NCBI GenBank assembly: GCA_001938485.1
Contig: MQRK01192138.1
Span: forward strand, 3,211 to 31,748
Origin: Girardia tigrina
Lineage: Eukaryota > Platyhelminthes > Tricladida > Dugesiidae
Reading direction: 5' to 3'
DNA: 28,538 nt
Under the pieces are notes generated by a model, which saw nothing but the letters and a program-made list of their open reading frames with translations, was not told where the DNA came from and searched no databases. Within the stretch, counting starts at the first letter, position 1. Each line of letters begins with the position of its first letter. Shown here piece after piece: positions 28,360 through 28,538 of the stretch. The position numbers and the translations under genes were made by a program.

Positions 28360-28538
28360 ATGGATGTGCAATATTCGGATATCAGCAGCGCAACTGAAGA
28401 TGCCCAAATAATTGAATCAAGACATTAATAATTTTTTTAAAATAATTTTTAGTGTACAATTTTAGGAGTATATCGAACGATTCTGAGAAAAGCGAACCGT
28501 TACGACAAAAAGCAAATCGAAATTCGTAAATATTTATA
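28360..28538 (+). CDS. Probable LYR-motif protein, start only, runs off the window
   Basis: From an acceptor atttttag at 28452 the frame reads CTILGVYRTILRKANRYDKK and on to the edge. This fits the start of the Complex1_LYR family, whose hallmark is (L/V)YR-x-L/I-LR-x-A/S-x-R within the first helix. These small mitochondrial proteins bind the acyl carrier protein and assist Fe-S or respiratory-complex assembly. A start codon lies at 28360 (aaaATGGAT); splicing at gat|GTGCAA would join it in frame through an 87-base intron, giving MD followed by CTILGVYR. The alternative reading of the first exon has no donor. Which LYR paralogue cannot be said from 28 residues. Confidence 0.4.

Noticed and set aside
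1-28538. CRISPR arrays, prokaryotic operons, tRNA or rRNA genes
   Set aside because: No evenly spaced repeat-spacer pattern, and no cloverleaf or rRNA core words noticed by eye; a tRNAscan or Rfam run would be decisive.

Overview
The window is strongly AT-rich, repeat-laden eukaryotic DNA, almost certainly from an invertebrate animal. The basis is one well-supported host gene with introns, encoding a flotillin-2 protein closest in wording to animal flotillin-2. Most other recognisable sequence consists of decayed transposable elements of animal type (LINE, Tc1/mariner, IS630-like DDE, Tigger/pogo, Ty3/Gypsy relics). No species can be named from sequence alone. There are no operons, ribosome binding sites, CRISPR arrays or prophages, and I recognised no tRNA or rRNA gene.

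Layout. 1-142: a GC-rich array of 21-bp units holding two perfect RFX X-box palindromes, then a C9G8 palindrome. 155-520 (-): an unrecognised lysine-rich ORF. About 690-3130 (-): a 5'-truncated LINE whose reverse transcriptase is followed by two C2H2 zinc fingers. About 3560-4830 (-): a Ty3/Gypsy-type fossil. 6201-6662 (+): an unrecognised single-exon ORF with a poly(A) signal right after its stop. 7745-8830 (+): the C-terminal end and one terminal repeat of a Tigger/pogo transposon, interrupted by one copy of a new AT-rich repeat, here called R1. 9022-9180 (+): a coding-like segment. 9281-9530 (-): a LINE 3' end.

11512-24346 (-): flotillin-2 in six exons. Three introns are tiny (44, 44 and 47 nt) and two are huge (3132 and 8194 nt). 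The huge ones hold an inverted pair of R1 copies, an exon-like ORF, a second Gypsy-type fossil, mariner, Tc1, LINE and IS630-like relics, a 198-bp palindromic MITE, and a processed pseudogene of ribosomal protein uS8 (RPS15A). Three of the five flotillin splice acceptors end in AAG instead of the usual YAG.

24350-28538 is mostly featureless AT-rich DNA with a ~97-bp tandem repeat, some short coding-like islands that I cannot assign, and, at the right edge, the likely start of a LYR-motif mitochondrial protein gene that runs out of the window. I did not find a clear new multi-gene system. The most novel items are the R1 repeat family with its conserved short ORF, the 42-nt in-frame insertion in flotillin exon 1, and the X-box array.
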